Made by a program: the position numbers and the translations under genes
Part shown: piece after piece, positions 36,271-45,277 of the stretch
Layout of the letters: every line of letters begins with the position of its first letter
Numbering within the stretch: the stretch's first letter is position 1
NCBI GenBank assembly: GCA_022822135.1
Contig: JAJECH010000058.1
Location: 1 to 45,679 of the forward strand
Source: Pseudomonadales bacterium
Lineage (GTDB): Bacteria > Pseudomonadota > Gammaproteobacteria > Pseudomonadales > Azotimanducaceae
Reading direction: 5' to 3'
Length of the DNA stretch: 45,679 bases
The notes under the pieces: generated by a model
Database searches by the model: none
The model's input: the letters and a program-made list of their open reading frames with translations, nothing else
Told to the model about the DNA's origin: nothing

Positions 36271-38154
36271 ATGAAGTATCCCACCGCGTTCGATGTGATT
36301 GTCATCGGCGGTGGACATGCTGGCGTGGAGGCCGCTTTGGCGTCGGCCAGGGTCGGTGCGTCCACGCTGTTGCTAACGCAAGCGATCGAGACCATTGGGC
36401 AGATGTCTTGTAATCCCGCTATTGGTGGGATCGGCAAGAGTCATCTTGTGCGAGAGATCGATGCGCTTGGCGGCGCCATGGCCATCGCAGCTGACCAAGC
36501 AGGCATTCATTTCCGGACGCTTAACAACAGCAAAGGACCAGCGGTACGGGCAACGCGCGCGCAGGCGGATCGTGTCCTGTATCGCAATGCGATACGGCAG
36601 GTAGTTGAGCGCCAAGCGAATCTAACCGTGTATCAAGACATGATGATAGATTTGACGTTGAAGTCGGATCGCATCGTCAGCGTCACGACGCGCCTGGGAA
36701 CCGAAATTGAAGGTGCAGCCGTTGTCTTGACCACTGGGACGTTTCTCGGTGGGCGGATATTTGTTGGCAAGCAACAGCATTCGGGTGGCCGCGCCGGAGA
36801 TCCCGCCTCTCTTGAGTTATCCGAAAAACTTCGGACGCTGCCTCTTGCGGCGGGACGACTCAAAACAGGCACGCCTCCACGAATCGATGGCAGCACGGTT
36901 GATTTCAGCAAGCTAGAAGCGCAACCCGGAGACGAACCGCGACCAGTTATGTCGTTTCTAGGTAGCCGAGACATGCATCCGCAGCAGGTTTCTTGCCATA
37001 TCACCCATACGAACGCTGAGACACACGAAATCATCCGCCGCGCGTTGGACCAATCGCCAATGTTCACGGGCGAAATCGAAGGGGTTGGACCGCGGTACTG
37101 TCCGTCAATCGAAGATAAAGTCGTACGTTTCGCGGAGCGTGACCAACATCAGATCTTTGTTGAACCCGAAGGGCTCCAGACCACTGAGCTGTACCCGAAC
37201 GGCATTTCTACCAGTCTCCCGTTCGATGTCCAGCACGAAGCCGTTCGGACCATTCGTGGTTTCGAGAATGCGCATATCACTCGACCGGGCTATGCAATCG
37301 AATATGACTTCTTTGACCCCCGCGGGTTGATGCCATCACTTGAGACAAAGAACATTGAAAACCTGTTTTTTGCGGGACAGATCAATGGGACGACAGGCTA
37401 CGAAGAAGCCGCTGCCCAAGGGTTGGTGGCGGGTCTAAACGCCGCGAGGAAGGTTGCAGGTCAAACAGCTTGGGTACCTCAACGTCATGAAGCGTATATC
37501 GGGGTACTGATCGATGATCTCACGACGATGGGCGCTAACGAACCGTATCGCATGTTCACGAGTCGCGCGGAATATAGATTGCGACTGCGTCAGGACAACG
37601 CGGACCTCAGATTGACACCCGTTGGCCGTGAACTTGGTCTCGTCCCTGAAGACCGTTTCAACGTCTTCACGGCGCGTCGCGACAGATTGGATGTCTGCAA
37701 CAAGGTGCTTGCACGTACGACCGTACATTTAAACAGTGACCTCGCAAATAAATTGTCTAACGAGACGGGAGAAGGCATTTCCAAGGATGTTTCGTTGCTT
37801 GACTTTGCAAAACGGCCGGGTGTACGAGCCGAGCATTTGACCGCGAGCGGGGTTTTCTCGGACAAAGACGAAGCCTTCTTGGTGCAAGCACTAATTGATG
37901 TCAAGTACGACGGCTACCTACGTCGGCAAGATCAAGCAATTGAACGCTCCCGAGAGCAAATGGGTGTTAGACTGCCTGGTGACATGGATTTTGCAGGAAT
38001 AGACGGTTTGTCAAACGAATTGCGAGAGAAGCTTGAAAATATACGGCCTTCAACGCTGGGTAGAGCGGCTAGCATTCCAGGAATGACGCCGGCGGCACTA
38101 TCTTTACTATCCGTACACGCGAAACGACATTCTGGAATCCGGAAAACAGCATAG
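36271..38154 (+). CDS. mnmG: tRNA uridine-5-carboxymethylaminomethyl modification enzyme MnmG (GidA)
   Basis: A 627-residue FAD enzyme: dinucleotide-binding [20 protein letters not shown], followed by [48 protein letters not shown], and the C-terminal [20 protein letters not shown] and [20 protein letters not shown]. It works with MnmE to install the aminomethyl group on U34. Full length (E. coli 629). ATG start. Confidence 0.97.
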   Translation: MKYPTAFDVIVIGGGHAGVEAALASARVGASTLLLTQAIETIGQMSCNPAIGGIGKSHLVREIDALGGAMAIAADQAGIHFRTLNNSKGPAVRATRAQADRVLYRNAIRQVVERQANLTVYQDMMIDLTLKSDRIVSVTTRLGTEIEGAAVVLTTGTFLGGRIFVGKQQHSGGRAGDPASLELSEKLRTLPLAAGRLKTGTPPRIDGSTVDFSKLEAQPGDEPRPVMSFLGSRDMHPQQVSCHITHTNAETHEIIRRALDQSPMFTGEIEGVGPRYCPSIEDKVVRFAERDQHQIFVEPEGLQTTELYPNGISTSLPFDVQHEAVRTIRGFENAHITRPGYAIEYDFFDPRGLMPSLETKNIENLFFAGQINGTTGYEEAAAQGLVAGLNAARKVAGQTAWVPQRHEAYIGVLIDDLTTMGANEPYRMFTSRAEYRLRLRQDNADLRLTPVGRELGLVPEDRFNVFTARRDRLDVCNKVLARTTVHLNSDLANKLSNETGEGISKDVSLLDFAKRPGVRAEHLTASGVFSDKDEAFLVQALIDVKYDGYLRRQDQAIERSREQMGVRLPGDMDFAGIDGLSNELREKLENIRPSTLGRAASIPGMTPAALSLLSVHAKRHSGIRKTA

Positions 38155-38707
38155 CAGCGAACCAGTCAGCGAAACATTCTCACAATACCTGAATTTAGTT
38201 CGGAAATGGAATACTCGGGTGGGCTTGGTTTCGGATCGCGATCTGGCAAATTTGCACGCTCGACATCTAGACGATAGCTTGGCGCTCCAAGCACATCTAG
38301 GCAGCGCTTATTCGCTTTTAGACATTGGGTCTGGGGGCGGCTTTCCTGGTTTGCCGCTTGCGGTAGCGAATCCACACATTTCGGTAACACTAGTTGAACG
38401 GAATCACAAGAAATGCGATTTTCTTAGACACGTTGTGATGACGCTGAAGCTGAGTAACGTTGATGTAATAACAGCAGATATTCGCAATATTGGGGAAGCG
38501 TTGAATTCTTACGACGTGATTACCGCGCGTGCGGTAGCGAAGCCTGATCAAGTCTGGACCTGGAGTCGTGGCCTGCTGAATGAGAACGGTCGCCTCTTAT
38601 TGCAAACCACGACATCGTACGAGGAGAACTTGAACGACGCGACTGTCGAATCTCATCGTTCAGCAGGGATCGGATGGATTATTGTCGTGCGGCGGACCGC
38701 GACATGA
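38132..38707 (+). CDS. rsmG: 16S rRNA (guanine-527-N7)-methyltransferase RsmG, non-canonical start
   Basis: SAM-binding core [20 protein letters not shown], then [24 protein letters not shown] and [11 protein letters not shown] identify RsmG, which methylates G527 of 16S rRNA. The first ATG/GTG/TTG in frame is GTG 38219 (162 residues), but the conserved N-terminal helix ([20 protein letters not shown]) begins about 12 codons earlier. The frame is open back to a TGA at 38084 with no ATG, GTG or TTG. CTG 38132 (or ATT 38129) gives a normal length of about 191 and overlaps mnmG by 23 nt. Identity is firm; the start is inference. Confidence 0.85.
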   Translation: MESGKQHSSEPVSETFSQYLNLVRKWNTRVGLVSDRDLANLHARHLDDSLALQAHLGSAYSLLDIGSGGGFPGLPLAVANPHISVTLVERNHKKCDFLRHVVMTLKLSNVDVITADIRNIGEALNSYDVITARAVAKPDQVWTWSRGLLNENGRLLLQTTTSYEENLNDATVESHRSAGIGWIIVVRRTAT

Positions 38708-39483
38708 CACACATCCTCGCGGTCGCCAATCAGAAAGGCGGGGTTGGCAAAACGACGACAGCGATCAACCTCGCGGCGTCGCTTGTGGGAGTAGGAAAAT
38801 CGGTATTACTCGTGGATTTGGATCCGCAAGGCAACGCGAGCAGCGGGAGTGGCGCAATTCGTGACGACGGTACCCTAACCACATACCACTGGTTGGCGGA
38901 AAACAGTCCGTTCGATGATGTCGTTCAGACGAGACCTCCAGGGATGGACGTTATTCCCAGCGATGAAAATCTGACAGCTGTCGAAACCGACCTCTTGACG
39001 TCAGAAGATCGTACCGTTCGATTGCGAAATCGACTGAATGTATGCGACCGTAGCTACGACTATACAATCATTGACTGTCCGCCAGCCTTGAATGTTCTTA
39101 CAGTCAATGCGTTTGTCTGTGCTACTGGTGTGCTCGTTCCGTTGCAATGTGAATACTTTCCGCTCGAGGGGTTGACGTCATTGCTTAACACCGTGGAGCG
39201 CATTCGGTCAGCGGGTAACCCTGAACTCCGCATTGAGGGTCTCTTGCGAACGATGTACGACCCGCGCTTGAGTTTGACCCAGGCAGTGTCTAGGCAACTT
39301 TTTCAGCATTTTCCAGAGATCGTTTATCGCACAGTGATACCAAGAAATGTAAGGTTGGCCGAAGCCCCAAGTCATGGCGTACCTGTGCTGCTATACGAAC
39401 CGAACTCGAAAGGCTCGACAGCCTACACAGCACTTGCCAATGAGATTGTTCGCCGCCACGCCAGAACCACAGGGCCGAGGTAG
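38704..39483 (+). CDS. parA: Chromosome-partitioning ATPase ParA (Soj)
   Basis: A 259-residue deviant-Walker ATPase: ILAVANQKGGVGKTTTAINL, LLVDLDPQGNAS, YDYTIIDCPPAL, and the family ending RNVRLAEAPSHGVPVLLYE. It binds nucleoid DNA and drives ParB-parS segregation. The ATG at 38704 overlaps the rsmG TGA (ATGA). It lacks the N-terminal HTH of plasmid ParAs, as chromosomal ParA proteins do. Confidence 0.95.
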   Translation: MTHILAVANQKGGVGKTTTAINLAASLVGVGKSVLLVDLDPQGNASSGSGAIRDDGTLTTYHWLAENSPFDDVVQTRPPGMDVIPSDENLTAVETDLLTSEDRTVRLRNRLNVCDRSYDYTIIDCPPALNVLTVNAFVCATGVLVPLQCEYFPLEGLTSLLNTVERIRSAGNPELRIEGLLRTMYDPRLSLTQAVSRQLFQHFPEIVYRTVIPRNVRLAEAPSHGVPVLLYEPNSKGSTAYTALANEIVRRHARTTGPR

Positions 39484-39488
39484 TTAGC

Positions 39489-40331
39489 GTGCGAAAACCG
39501 CTCGGAAAGGGTCTTGACGCATTGTTGGGGGAAGTTGCACAAAGTCAATCTTCACAAGCACAAGAAGGACTAAAGGAAGTCCCGATCTCCCAGGTTAAAC
39601 CTAATCCGAATCAGCCTAGAAAGGTCATGGATGAGGAATCCTTGGCCACATTCGCGGAGTCCATCAAGCAGCAAGGCGTCATGCAGCCAATTACGGTTCG
39701 CCGGGACGACGACGGTAGCTATCAGATCATCATGGGAGAACGCCGTTGGCAGGCGGCGCGAATTGCAGGTCTTGCAACCGTGCCGATCTTGGAGCGACAA
39801 GCCTCGGACAGTGAAGCGATGGTACTGGCGTTGGTTGAAAACCTACAACGCGAAGATCTGAACCCGCACGACGCAGCCATCGCGCTTCGTTGTTTACAGG
39901 ACGAGCACGGTTTCACGCAGGAGGAAGTAGCCAGCGCGGTTGGCAAGTCCCGGACGACCATCAGTAACTCCATCCGGTTACTAAATCTTCACGAGTCAGT
40001 GCAGGATTTATTGCGTAATGGGGAAATAGAAGAAGGTTCGGCACGTGCGTTGCTCGCATTGCCAGAGCAGTCGCAACCGAGCGCGGCTCGAAAAGTGGTT
40101 AAGAACGGATTAAGTGTCAGGGAAACCGAGAATCTCGTCCGTCGGCACAATAAATCTGAACCCGTGAAACGAACAAATCCGGATACGCTGCGGCTTGAGG
40201 AAGAACTGTCAGATGCACTGGGCGCAGGCGTCAACATAACGCAAAGAGGTAAACGCGGCGGCGGGTATCTAAGGATTCAATACCGAAATCTCGAGCAACT
40301 GCAGAGCATTATCGAACGCATTAAGAACTAG
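39489..40331 (+). CDS. parB: Chromosome-partitioning CTPase/parS-binding protein ParB
   Basis: A 280-residue protein beginning MRKPLGKGLDALLGEV. The ParB/CTPase domain has VKPNPNQPRKVMD and IIMGERRWQAARIAG; the HTH region has LVENLQREDLNPHDAA and VGKSRTTISNSIRLL; the C-terminal dimerisation segment is YLRIQYRNLEQLQSIIERI. GTG start 6 nt after parA. Its targets here are the two perfect parS sites flanking gyrB. Confidence 0.95.
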   Translation: MRKPLGKGLDALLGEVAQSQSSQAQEGLKEVPISQVKPNPNQPRKVMDEESLATFAESIKQQGVMQPITVRRDDDGSYQIIMGERRWQAARIAGLATVPILERQASDSEAMVLALVENLQREDLNPHDAAIALRCLQDEHGFTQEEVASAVGKSRTTISNSIRLLNLHESVQDLLRNGEIEEGSARALLALPEQSQPSAARKVVKNGLSVRETENLVRRHNKSEPVKRTNPDTLRLEEELSDALGAGVNITQRGKRGGGYLRIQYRNLEQLQSIIERIKN

Positions 40332-40355
40332 GGAAACGCACATTCTGAGTTTCCC
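40331..40355 (+). terminator. Hairpin after parB
   Basis: GGGAAAC (40331-40337) and GTTTCCC (40349-40355) form a 7-bp stem with an 11-nt loop starting at the last base of the parB stop. There is no U-tract. Confidence 0.35.
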
Positions 40356-40418
40356 GTGACGTGATTACGTCGGTAGGAAATCCGCTTCATCCAAACTTGA
40401 TTTGATAGAGAGAAAACC

Positions 40419-41336
40419 GTGAGAATCATCGTTAATGGCCAACAGGCATTCGGAAGATCCGTACTGGAAGCGCTTTTGGAACGTGGAGAAGAGGTCGTTG
40501 GCGTATTTACTGCACCGGATGGCGACAGCGGAGCGCAAGACCCCTTAAAGGAATGTGCGGTTGAGAACGACCTGCCCGTATTTCAACCAAAATCGTTTCG
40601 ACGCGAGTCGGTACGTGAGCAAGTAAGCGAACTAAATCCAGACCTATGTGTGATGGCGTACGTTACGCTAATCGTGCCTGAGGCTGTACTGAACATTCCA
40701 ACCCACGGCACCATTCAGTATCACCCTTCGCTACTTCCCATGCACAAGGGGCCAAGCTCCATAAACTGGCCGATCATTTTTGGCGAAAAGACCACCGGGT
40801 TGAGCATCTTTTGGCCTGACGATGGGCTTGATACAGGTCCGATCTTGCTCCAAAAAGAAGTAGCGATTGGTCCAGACGATACGCTCGGCAGCGTCTATTT
40901 CAACCACCTGTACCCACAGGGTGTTGATGCCATGATAGAGTCCGTGGATTTGGTGCGAAACGGTAACGCTCCGCGCGTTGAGCAAGACCCGGACGCCGGA
41001 TCCTATGAGGGATGGTGTCGCGAGGAACAAGCCAAGATCGACTGGACGAAACCGGTAGAGGAGGTTTACAACCTCATAAGGGGTTGCAATCCGCAACCAG
41101 GTGCGTGGACGGTACTAAACGGCGAACAGCTGCAGGTTTTTGACAGTCGCCGAGGAAGTTCGGGTGAAGCTCAACCTGGGAAAGTGGTTGCGATTCACGA
41201 CGACAGCATCGAGGTAGCTGCGGGGGGAGGCAGCATTCAGATACTGCGCGTCCGTCCGAACGGCGGTGGGAAAATCCACGCGCCGGAATTCATCGAGGCC
41301 GGCGGTGTAAAGAATGGGGACGTACTCGGGAAATAG
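40419..41336 (+). CDS. Formyltransferase resembling the 10-formyl-THF hydrolase domain of formyl-THF dehydrogenase
   Basis: A 305-residue protein of the formyltransferase fold. The catalytic His102 is in IQYHPSLLPMHKGPSSINWP and Asp138 in FWPDDGLDTGP. VVGVFTAPDG, INWPIIFGEKTTGLSIFW and SYEGWCREEQAKIDW resemble the N-terminal hydrolase domain of 10-formyltetrahydrofolate dehydrogenase more than Fmt; Gln100 replaces the usual catalytic Asn. The dehydrogenase part is absent. True Fmt is encoded at 17726, so a folate or sugar-nucleotide formyl role is likely rather than tRNA formylation. GTG start with GAGAG upstream. Confidence 0.8.
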   Translation: MRIIVNGQQAFGRSVLEALLERGEEVVGVFTAPDGDSGAQDPLKECAVENDLPVFQPKSFRRESVREQVSELNPDLCVMAYVTLIVPEAVLNIPTHGTIQYHPSLLPMHKGPSSINWPIIFGEKTTGLSIFWPDDGLDTGPILLQKEVAIGPDDTLGSVYFNHLYPQGVDAMIESVDLVRNGNAPRVEQDPDAGSYEGWCREEQAKIDWTKPVEEVYNLIRGCNPQPGAWTVLNGEQLQVFDSRRGSSGEAQPGKVVAIHDDSIEVAAGGGSIQILRVRPNGGGKIHAPEFIEAGGVKNGDVLGK

Positions 41337-41391
41337 GTTCCTGAGAAGGACTACAAGCATCGCATGAGGTTTCTGCGTTGCCCTGTTCGGC

Positions 41392-41979
41392 TTAATCCGA
41401 GTCAGATTTTGGTACTTCGTGGCATCTGCGACATCTCGCTTCGTAGGACTCGGAACCGCCCACATAAATAGTTGGCGCATCCGCGGGAGCTGGTTTTCCA
41501 TCGATCAGCCGTTGGTTTCTTGTGGCGGGTTCTCCACATACAACGCAAATGGCGTTCAGCTTGTCGATTTCATCTGCGCGAGCTAGCAGCGAACCCATAG
41601 GACCAAATGGCAGACCGCGAAAGTCCATATCGGTTCCAACGAGAATGACGCGTTTTCCATCATTGGCCAGCACATCAACGACATCACAGATACCTTCGTC
41701 CAAAAACTGAGCTTCGTCGATCGCGACGACCTCGCTGTCAGCTTCAACTTTCTCTGCGATCTGTTTTGAGTGCGATACAGGCTCGGCGTCAATCTGACGT
41801 CCATCATGGGACGAGATGCGGAATTGCCCGCCGTAACGGTCGTCGAGAATTGACTTGAACAATTGAATGCGGCGGCCAGCAATCAGTGCACGTCGAGTGC
41901 GTCTGAGAAGCTCTTCCGACTTCCCGCTGAACATGACTCCGGTAATGACTTCAATCCAACCGTGTCTCGCAGTCTGCAT
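41392..41979 (-). CDS. tdk: Thymidine kinase (type II)
   Basis: A 195-residue salvage kinase: P-loop VITGVMFSGKSEELLRRTRR, VVAIDEAQFLDEG, GTDMDFRGLPFG and a zinc-binding Cys pair set (CVVC and CRRC). It phosphorylates thymidine to dTMP. Length matches E. coli Tdk (205). ATG start. It is convergent with the formyltransferase gene and divergent from the LLM gene. Confidence 0.95.
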   Translation of the reverse strand: MQTARHGWIEVITGVMFSGKSEELLRRTRRALIAGRRIQLFKSILDDRYGGQFRISSHDGRQIDAEPVSHSKQIAEKVEADSEVVAIDEAQFLDEGICDVVDVLANDGKRVILVGTDMDFRGLPFGPMGSLLARADEIDKLNAICVVCGEPATRNQRLIDGKPAPADAPTIYVGGSESYEARCRRCHEVPKSDSD

Positions 41980-42125
41980 TCCGCCACTTCATATTGGTTC
42001 GCAGGTATAGAGCATAGCCACGAGGATTGTTCGCGAGAGTTAAATAGTCCTACATAGAAATCACCGCTCTAGGTTCGTAAAGAAGTAGCGTACTTGACGC
42101 GGTTAGAGATCCAAGGAGATTTAGA

Positions 42126-43370
42126 TTGAAATTTGGTTTGTTTTACGAGTTGCAGTTACCGAAACCGGCAGGGCAGCCGCAATGGGATCCAGAGGATGAA
42201 CACAAGATCTACCACGACATGTTGGATCAAGTTGAGCTGGCGGACAGCTTGGGGTTCGACTACGTGTTTGAGGTCGAACATCACTTTCTAGAGGAATACT
42301 CGCATTCCTCTGCGCCAGAAATGATGATGGCGGCATTGTCGCAACGAACCAAGAACATTCGACTGGGTCACGGGATCGTGCTCATGCCTCCTGGCTACAA
42401 CCACCCAGCCCGTGTCGCAGAGCGGATTTCCGCGCTTGATCTGCTTTCGAATGGCCGCGTTGAGTTCGGCACCGGAGAATCCGCGTCGACCATGGAAATG
42501 GGAGGCTTCGAAGTGGCGCGCGAGCAGAAGAAAGCGATGTGGGAAGAATGCACGCGCGAAGCTGCGAACATGATGGTGCAGACGCCGTATCAAGGATTCC
42601 AGGGGCAGTTCTTTTCGATGCCGCCTCGTAACGTGATTCCGAAACCACAACAGAACCCACACCCGCCATTGTGGGTTGCAGCGTCGCGACGTGAAACGAC
42701 CATGCTTGCAGCCAGATTCGGCATGGGTAGCCTCGGGTTTGGATTTGAAACACCCGAGGAATTAGCGGAACGTACGAACGAGTACTACCGCATTATTCGG
42801 GAAGAGTGTTACCCGATTGGCCATGCGATCAATCCGGGTTTAGCGGTTCTTACGACCTTCATGATGGGTCAAACTGACCAAGAAGCACTCGAACGAAGCG
42901 CGAACGGTCCGGCATTCTTCTCTCACTCATTAGGGTACTACTACAACCCAATCACGGGTGGCAAACATCAGCCCGGAGAGAAGAACATCTACGACAGTTT
43001 CCTTGAAAGCAACAAGAAGCAGAACACGCTATCTGCCAAAACTGGATTCGTCAAGGAAGAGGATATCCGCAAGGACGAACCCGAAGAAGAGGTTCAGCGA
43101 GCGCTCTATCGAGCGGCGCGCACAGGAACTGCGGTTGGTACTGTAGATCGCGTACGCGAAATGTTGTTAACGTACGAAGAAAACAACCTAGATGTCATGA
43201 TCTTTGTGGCTCAGTGTGGCGATCGCAAACACGAGCACATCATGGAGTCGATCGAGCTCTTCGGAAAGGAGATCTTGCCGGAATTCAAAGAACGGCACGA
43301 AACCAAGCACAAGGCGTGGCGTGAAGAACAGTTGTCGACTGTCGAATTTCCGATCAACTCGAGCATCTAG
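42126..43370 (+). CDS. LLM-class (luciferase-like) flavin-dependent oxidoreductase
   Basis: A 414-residue bacterial-luciferase-fold protein: MKFGLFYELQLPKPAG, DSLGFDYVFEVEHHFLEEYS, GHGIVLMPPGYNHPARVAER, DLLSNGRVEFGTGESAS and HPPLWVAASRRETTMLAARF. The enzyme presumably uses reduced flavin and oxygen; the substrate is unknown. The TTG start is supported by GGAG 8 nt upstream. A 115-residue gene follows after 2 nt, suggesting an operon. Confidence 0.85.
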   Translation: MKFGLFYELQLPKPAGQPQWDPEDEHKIYHDMLDQVELADSLGFDYVFEVEHHFLEEYSHSSAPEMMMAALSQRTKNIRLGHGIVLMPPGYNHPARVAERISALDLLSNGRVEFGTGESASTMEMGGFEVAREQKKAMWEECTREAANMMVQTPYQGFQGQFFSMPPRNVIPKPQQNPHPPLWVAASRRETTMLAARFGMGSLGFGFETPEELAERTNEYYRIIREECYPIGHAINPGLAVLTTFMMGQTDQEALERSANGPAFFSHSLGYYYNPITGGKHQPGEKNIYDSFLESNKKQNTLSAKTGFVKEEDIRKDEPEEEVQRALYRAARTGTAVGTVDRVREMLLTYEENNLDVMIFVAQCGDRKHEHIMESIELFGKEILPEFKERHETKHKAWREEQLSTVEFPINSSI

Positions 43371-43372
43371 AG

Positions 43373-43720
43373 ATGGCAAGACCCGAGCAAGTGCAGGACG
43401 AGCAACTGCGAGAGTTCTTTGTTGACGCTCAGGCGTCAATGAGGACTGGAAAAGCGAACGAAGCCGTAGAGTCAGTCGTTAGTGCTTTGTTTCGCTTGCT
43501 GGAACTCAAACCAGAATTAACCACTGAAGAACTAGAACCGCGCCCGGGTTGGAAGATGCCGTTTCTAACGCGATGGCCACAGTTAGGCGCGAATTTCGTC
43601 GAGGGATCTCTAGCGAAGCATGAGCCTGAGATTGAATTCGTAAAAGAGAACTTTGCGTTGTCAGAAGCGATCACGTACTACGAATTCACAATTGAGACAG
43701 CCATTAAGAGGGGTGTCTAG
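43373..43720 (+). CDS. Small protein of unknown function coupled to the LLM oxidoreductase
   Basis: A 115-residue soluble, largely helical protein (MARPEQVQDEQLREFF, ANEAVESVVSALFRLLELKP, GWKMPFLTRWPQLGANF). I do not recognise it. Its ATG is 2 nt after the LLM stop, so translation is probably coupled and it may be a partner or chaperone of that enzyme. Codon use looks like its neighbours. Confidence 0.6.
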   Translation: MARPEQVQDEQLREFFVDAQASMRTGKANEAVESVVSALFRLLELKPELTTEELEPRPGWKMPFLTRWPQLGANFVEGSLAKHEPEIEFVKENFALSEAITYYEFTIETAIKRGV

Positions 43721-43745
43721 CACTTACCAAAAACGCGCGAAAAGC

Positions 43746-43765
43746 CCCTTCATTCATGGAGGGGA
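43746..43765. repeat. Hairpin resembling an IS200/IS605-family end
   Basis: CCCCTTC...GGAGGGG (43746-43765, one T:G pair, six-base loop) preceded by aaaag and followed by atgg resembles the subterminal hairpins at the ends of IS200/IS605-type elements, recalled from known elements. It lies 81 nt before the truncated TnpB start. Confidence 0.35.
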
Positions 43766-43846
43766 TGGATAGCGCGGCACTGGTTTCTTTCTCGTGCTGA
43801 AATCCATCATGCGCGGTGACTGATTTGAGCTTAAACTCTCCCCGCC

Positions 43847-43921
43847 ATGTAACGCCGCCAAGCCTTCAAATACGAACTCCGACCTAACGGCGCACAGGTG
43901 CGACAACTGCGGAAGTTCGCA
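43847..43921 (+). pseudogene. N-terminal stump of an IS605-type TnpB/OrfB
   Basis: After ATG, the second codon is TAA where a CAA is expected; then the frame reads RRQAFKYELRPNGAQVRQLR and KFA, the conserved N-terminus of OrfB/TnpB proteins. Similarity stops abruptly at about 43921, where IS256-like sequence on the other strand begins. Only 25 codons survive, so it cannot make a nuclease. Confidence 0.65.
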
Positions 43922-44111
43922 GACCGGCCGCCACTTCCACCGGTTGTGCCAGATGGTGGTCCACTTCCGCATCCAGCATCGGTTCCGCCAAGCGGCGTTG
44001 GAGCTCATCAAACAGCTCGCCGGTATGGAATAATTGCTGTGGGTCGCGATCGCCGATCAGTTGGTCGAGCATCTCGTCAGAGATGCGTGAGGGTTGTTCT
44101 GAAGCACTCAT
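43922..44111 (-). pseudogene. IS256-family transposase, N-terminal fragment
   Basis: From the ATG at 44111: MSASEQPSRISDEMLDQLIG, then TGELFDELQRRLAEPMLDAE and VDHHLAQ, the typical IS256-family N-terminal pattern. The reading runs out of homology at the junction near 43922 and lacks the DDE catalytic core. Confidence 0.7.
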
Positions 44112-44176
44112 GTGGTCGCTCCTATGCGGTCGGTAGGCTTGAAGGTGTATCAAGCAAGTCTACCGACTCTTTTATT

Positions 44177-44205
44177 GAGTCATACACGTAATTTCTGACA
44201 CTCCC
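44177..44205 (-). repeat. IS256-type terminal inverted repeat
   Basis: On the minus strand this reads GGGAGTGTCAGAAATTACGT then GTATGACTC. The GAGTGTCAGAAATT-type tip resembles IS256-family ends. Its partner end is not present in the window. Confidence 0.55.
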
Positions 44206-44257
44206 CTGATGCTCCCGATTCGGCACTTGATTAAAGAATGAACCCCGGGGCCGGACG

Positions 44258-44987
44258 ATGTCGACCTTCATCGGTAATGGCGGCAATTTCATGCAGCACT
44301 GGATACTGTGCAAACTCTTGACCGTCGTTCGAAAACACACAGACAACCTGACGTTTGTCGATGCTAAATCTGCGAAACCCATCGCGATTCACAGATCTGA
44401 AAAGAAGCCGAGTCGTAGGTGTCGATTTGATACTGTATTGTCGAATCTACCGGGCTAGGGTTCGGCATACAAACTAGCGTAGCATGCCGTATCCCCTGAC
44501 CGAGAAGGTTACCCGAATTCTGCAAACTCTGCGCAGTATCTCTGGCACCCTGGAGGTGTTTACTCAACTCTGCTATGCGAGCGGGATGAAAGCGCTGTTT
44601 GCGGTGCTGCGTTTATGGCTTGACCAGCACGCCTACGTGAGGACGGAAATCGCGTCTGGAGATTTGCGTACACGGTTCGACAGTGCACTGCCTCAGCAAG
44701 ATCGGGCAGTGTTTGTCTCATTCGAAACGCTCATGTTCAATCGGGTCCGACGCAATGAAACCTCGGGGAGACATGTAACAGGCCAATCTTGAGCGGATGC
44801 TCAATGCGACTACTGACTATCGAAAAAACGTGTTGCTACAGCTTTCAACCTATAGCGCCAACGAAGGAAACGATAAGCCTCGCGTTGCGGATTCATTCAG
44901 TCCATCCTCGTGGCAAGCGGTTTCGACGAACTCGCGATCATAAACACTAGCGCAAAGATGCTGTCCTTGTACGGGTCCAACTTCTAG
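44258..44987 (+). pseudogene. Multiply frameshifted gene, possibly RlmJ-like methyltransferase
   Basis: Four segments in successive frames form one plausible protein: 44258-44458 (STFIGNGGNFMQHWILCKLL, TVVRKHTDNLTFVDA); about 44500-44790 split over two frames (YPNSAN, STLLCERDESA, then LWLDQHAYVRTEIASGDLRT and DRAVFVSFETLMFNRVRRNE); 44782-44905 (ANLERMLNATTDYRKNVLLQ, LSTYSANEGNDKPRVADSFS); and 44907-44987 (LVASGFDELAIINTSAKMLS, LYGSNF, stop). At least four frameshifts or stops are needed. The N-terminal GN-x-GN-x-x-QH pattern and the middle CERD/GD-L motifs faintly recall the RlmJ methyltransferase fold; that identity is weak. Confidence 0.55.
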
Positions 44988-45141
44988 ACCCGTGGCTTGC
45001 GTCGCCGCGGCTTGGGTTCTGTCTCGACCTGACATCGCGTCACGGTGCGACGGCTGACCCCAAGCGTTCCGCTACCGCCACTTTCCTAACGCCTGCTTCA
45101 AGCAATGCTTGCATGTCCATATGCGCTCTCCAGTCGTGCAT
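44985..45141 (-). pseudogene. IS21-family transposase (IstA), N-terminal remnant with frameshift
   Basis: From the ATG at 45141: MHDWRAHMDMQALLEAGVRK, VAVAERLG, then after a one-base deletion near 45060 VSRRTVTRCQVETEPKPRRR and KPRV, stop. This is the HTH-containing N-terminus of an IS21-type transposase. The catalytic domain and istB are absent. It abuts the end of the frameshifted gene at about 44987. Confidence 0.6.
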
Positions 45142-45231
45142 CGTTTCCTTCCTTGGGTCGAGTTCCAATCGAGTGAAACGACATCATCTCATTCACGTTA
45201 TGTCGCGGTCGAGCTTCCGACGACGATGCCC

Positions 45232-45277
45232 AAAATGTCCCAAAAACGAGACATTTTTTCTTGACGTAAATGGGACA
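45232..45277. repeat. Inverted repeats at the presumed IS21-type end
   Basis: AAAATGTC (45232-45239) pairs with GACATTTT (45250-45257), and TGTCCCA (45236-45242) is inverted as TGGGACA (45271-45277). They sit about 90-135 nt upstream of the IstA remnant start, where IS21-type elements carry several terminal repeats. Confidence 0.35.

Larger units (their letters stand above)
43922..44205 (-). mobile_element. 5' end of an IS256-type insertion sequence (truncated)
   Basis: The fragment contains the terminal inverted-repeat end (44177-44205) and the first part of a transposase gene read on the minus strand (44111-43922). The other end and about four-fifths of the transposase are gone. It abuts the TnpB stump, consistent with one element having inserted into or recombined with another. 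Confidence 0.6.
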
